From: an uncultured Caulobacterales bacterium
GTDB lineage: Bacteria; Pseudomonadota; Alphaproteobacteria; Caulobacterales; Caulobacteraceae
Direction: 5' to 3'
DNA length: 62,899 nt
Assembly: GCA_903900155.1 (NCBI GenBank)
Contig: CAIUMD010000065.1
Coordinates: 1-62,899 of the forward strand
Shown: positions 62,617 to 62,899 of the stretch, piece after piece
Layout: every line of letters begins with the position of its first letter
Numbering within the stretch: position 1 is the first letter of the stretch
Made by a program: the position numbers and the translations under genes
The notes under the pieces: generated by a model
What the model saw: only the letters and a program-made list of their open reading frames with translations
Told to the model about the DNA's origin: nothing
Databases searched by the model: none

Positions 62617-62899
62617 AGGAAGCACCCCTGTTTTGGTTGGCCCGGGGGATAGTCCCTATGCAGTGATGGTTCGGTGACGACTATGTGTATGTTTTACGAC
62701 GTGATAAATTTGCGGCATTTCCGAGAGGCGAACAGTATCAGGCCAAATTCTCTCATAGCGAGAGCGGCTCATGGAAATGCTCAAGCTGAAACATTAACGA
62801 TCAAGGCCAAACTAAGTCCAAAGCCATAGATAACCACGTTCTTTATTACATGTAAGGATATGAAAAACATGACCTTTACCGCCAACAGCATTATTGCAA
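62617..62899. promoter_or_regulatory. A+T-rich region upstream of the fifth TonB receptor
   Basis: 283 bases to the window end, clearly richer in A and T than the rest. On the minus strand CGTCA and CATCA occur 11 bases apart in CGTCACCGAACCATCACTG (about 62659-62677), a weak Pho-box look-alike. No open frame or tRNA is visible; the neighbouring gene lies beyond the window. Confidence 0.35.

Overview
The window is GC-rich alphaproteobacterial chromosome and looks like the genus Caulobacter (C. crescentus / C. vibrioides / C. segnis type). The case rests on four things: five TonB-dependent receptors in 63 kb, a chemotaxis cluster containing the Caulobacter-specific cheU and cheE genes, a chitin/N-acetylglucosamine (GlcNAc) locus with a dedicated PTS, and a genome-wide style of hairpin repeats between genes. 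No CRISPR array, intact insertion sequence, integrase or rRNA was seen.

Layout. 1-14.9 kb is mixed housekeeping: a DUF817 membrane protein, hisI, a LysE exporter, a PhoD-type phosphatase with its own TonB receptor, a RluD-type pseudouridine synthase, a Gly/Tyr-rich secreted protein, a metallo-beta-lactamase-fold protein with degraded metal motifs, a thioesterase, tRNA-Ser(CGA), an orphan Dam-like methylase, and a hybrid histidine kinase flanked by two single-domain response regulators. 15.0-31.0 kb is the amino-sugar locus. A TonB receptor and GH20 hexosaminidase deliver GlcNAc, an EIIC-EIIB-EIIB permease and an EIIA-HPr-EI protein phosphorylate it during import, and NagA plus a SIS-type deaminase convert it to fructose-6-phosphate. 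A GntR regulator sits divergent to the receptor, with repeated operator-like boxes between them. The EIIA-HPr-EI gene carries an apparent one-base deletion near 17408. A last receptor, 27878-30949, is instead preceded by two LacI-type CACCGGTG-centred operators.

31.2-43.4 kb is the chemotaxis cluster, all on the minus strand: mcpA, a STAS protein, cheY, cheA, cheW, cheR, cheB, cheY, cheD, cheU, cheY-like and cheE. Most junctions overlap by 1-4 bases, so the genes look translationally coupled. A globin-coupled soluble receptor lies just upstream, separated by a small secreted protein and a terminator.

43.6-54.9 kb holds an acyl-CoA dehydrogenase, an amino-acid permease, a YeiH-type exporter divergent from an Lrp/AsnC regulator, a Tat-signalled aminotransferase beside a JmjC-like cupin protein, a PadR-led membrane-protein operon, a TetR regulator, and a metallophosphoesterase/GT4 glycosyltransferase pair. 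54.9-56.1 kb is a 1.16-kb segment without a convincing gene; it is packed with hairpins, is less GC-rich in its second half, and looks like a mobile-element scar or an undescribed structured RNA. 56.1-62.9 kb has a CNNM/CBS membrane protein, a PstS-like phosphate-binding protein with an OprP-type porin behind a candidate Pho box, and a fifth TonB receptor.

The most interesting signals are the frameshifted PTS gene, the two distinct operator systems in the amino-sugar locus, the hairpin-dense orphan segment, the Arg-rich tail on the last chemotaxis CheY-like protein, and several sharp palindromes that assign operators to local regulators.
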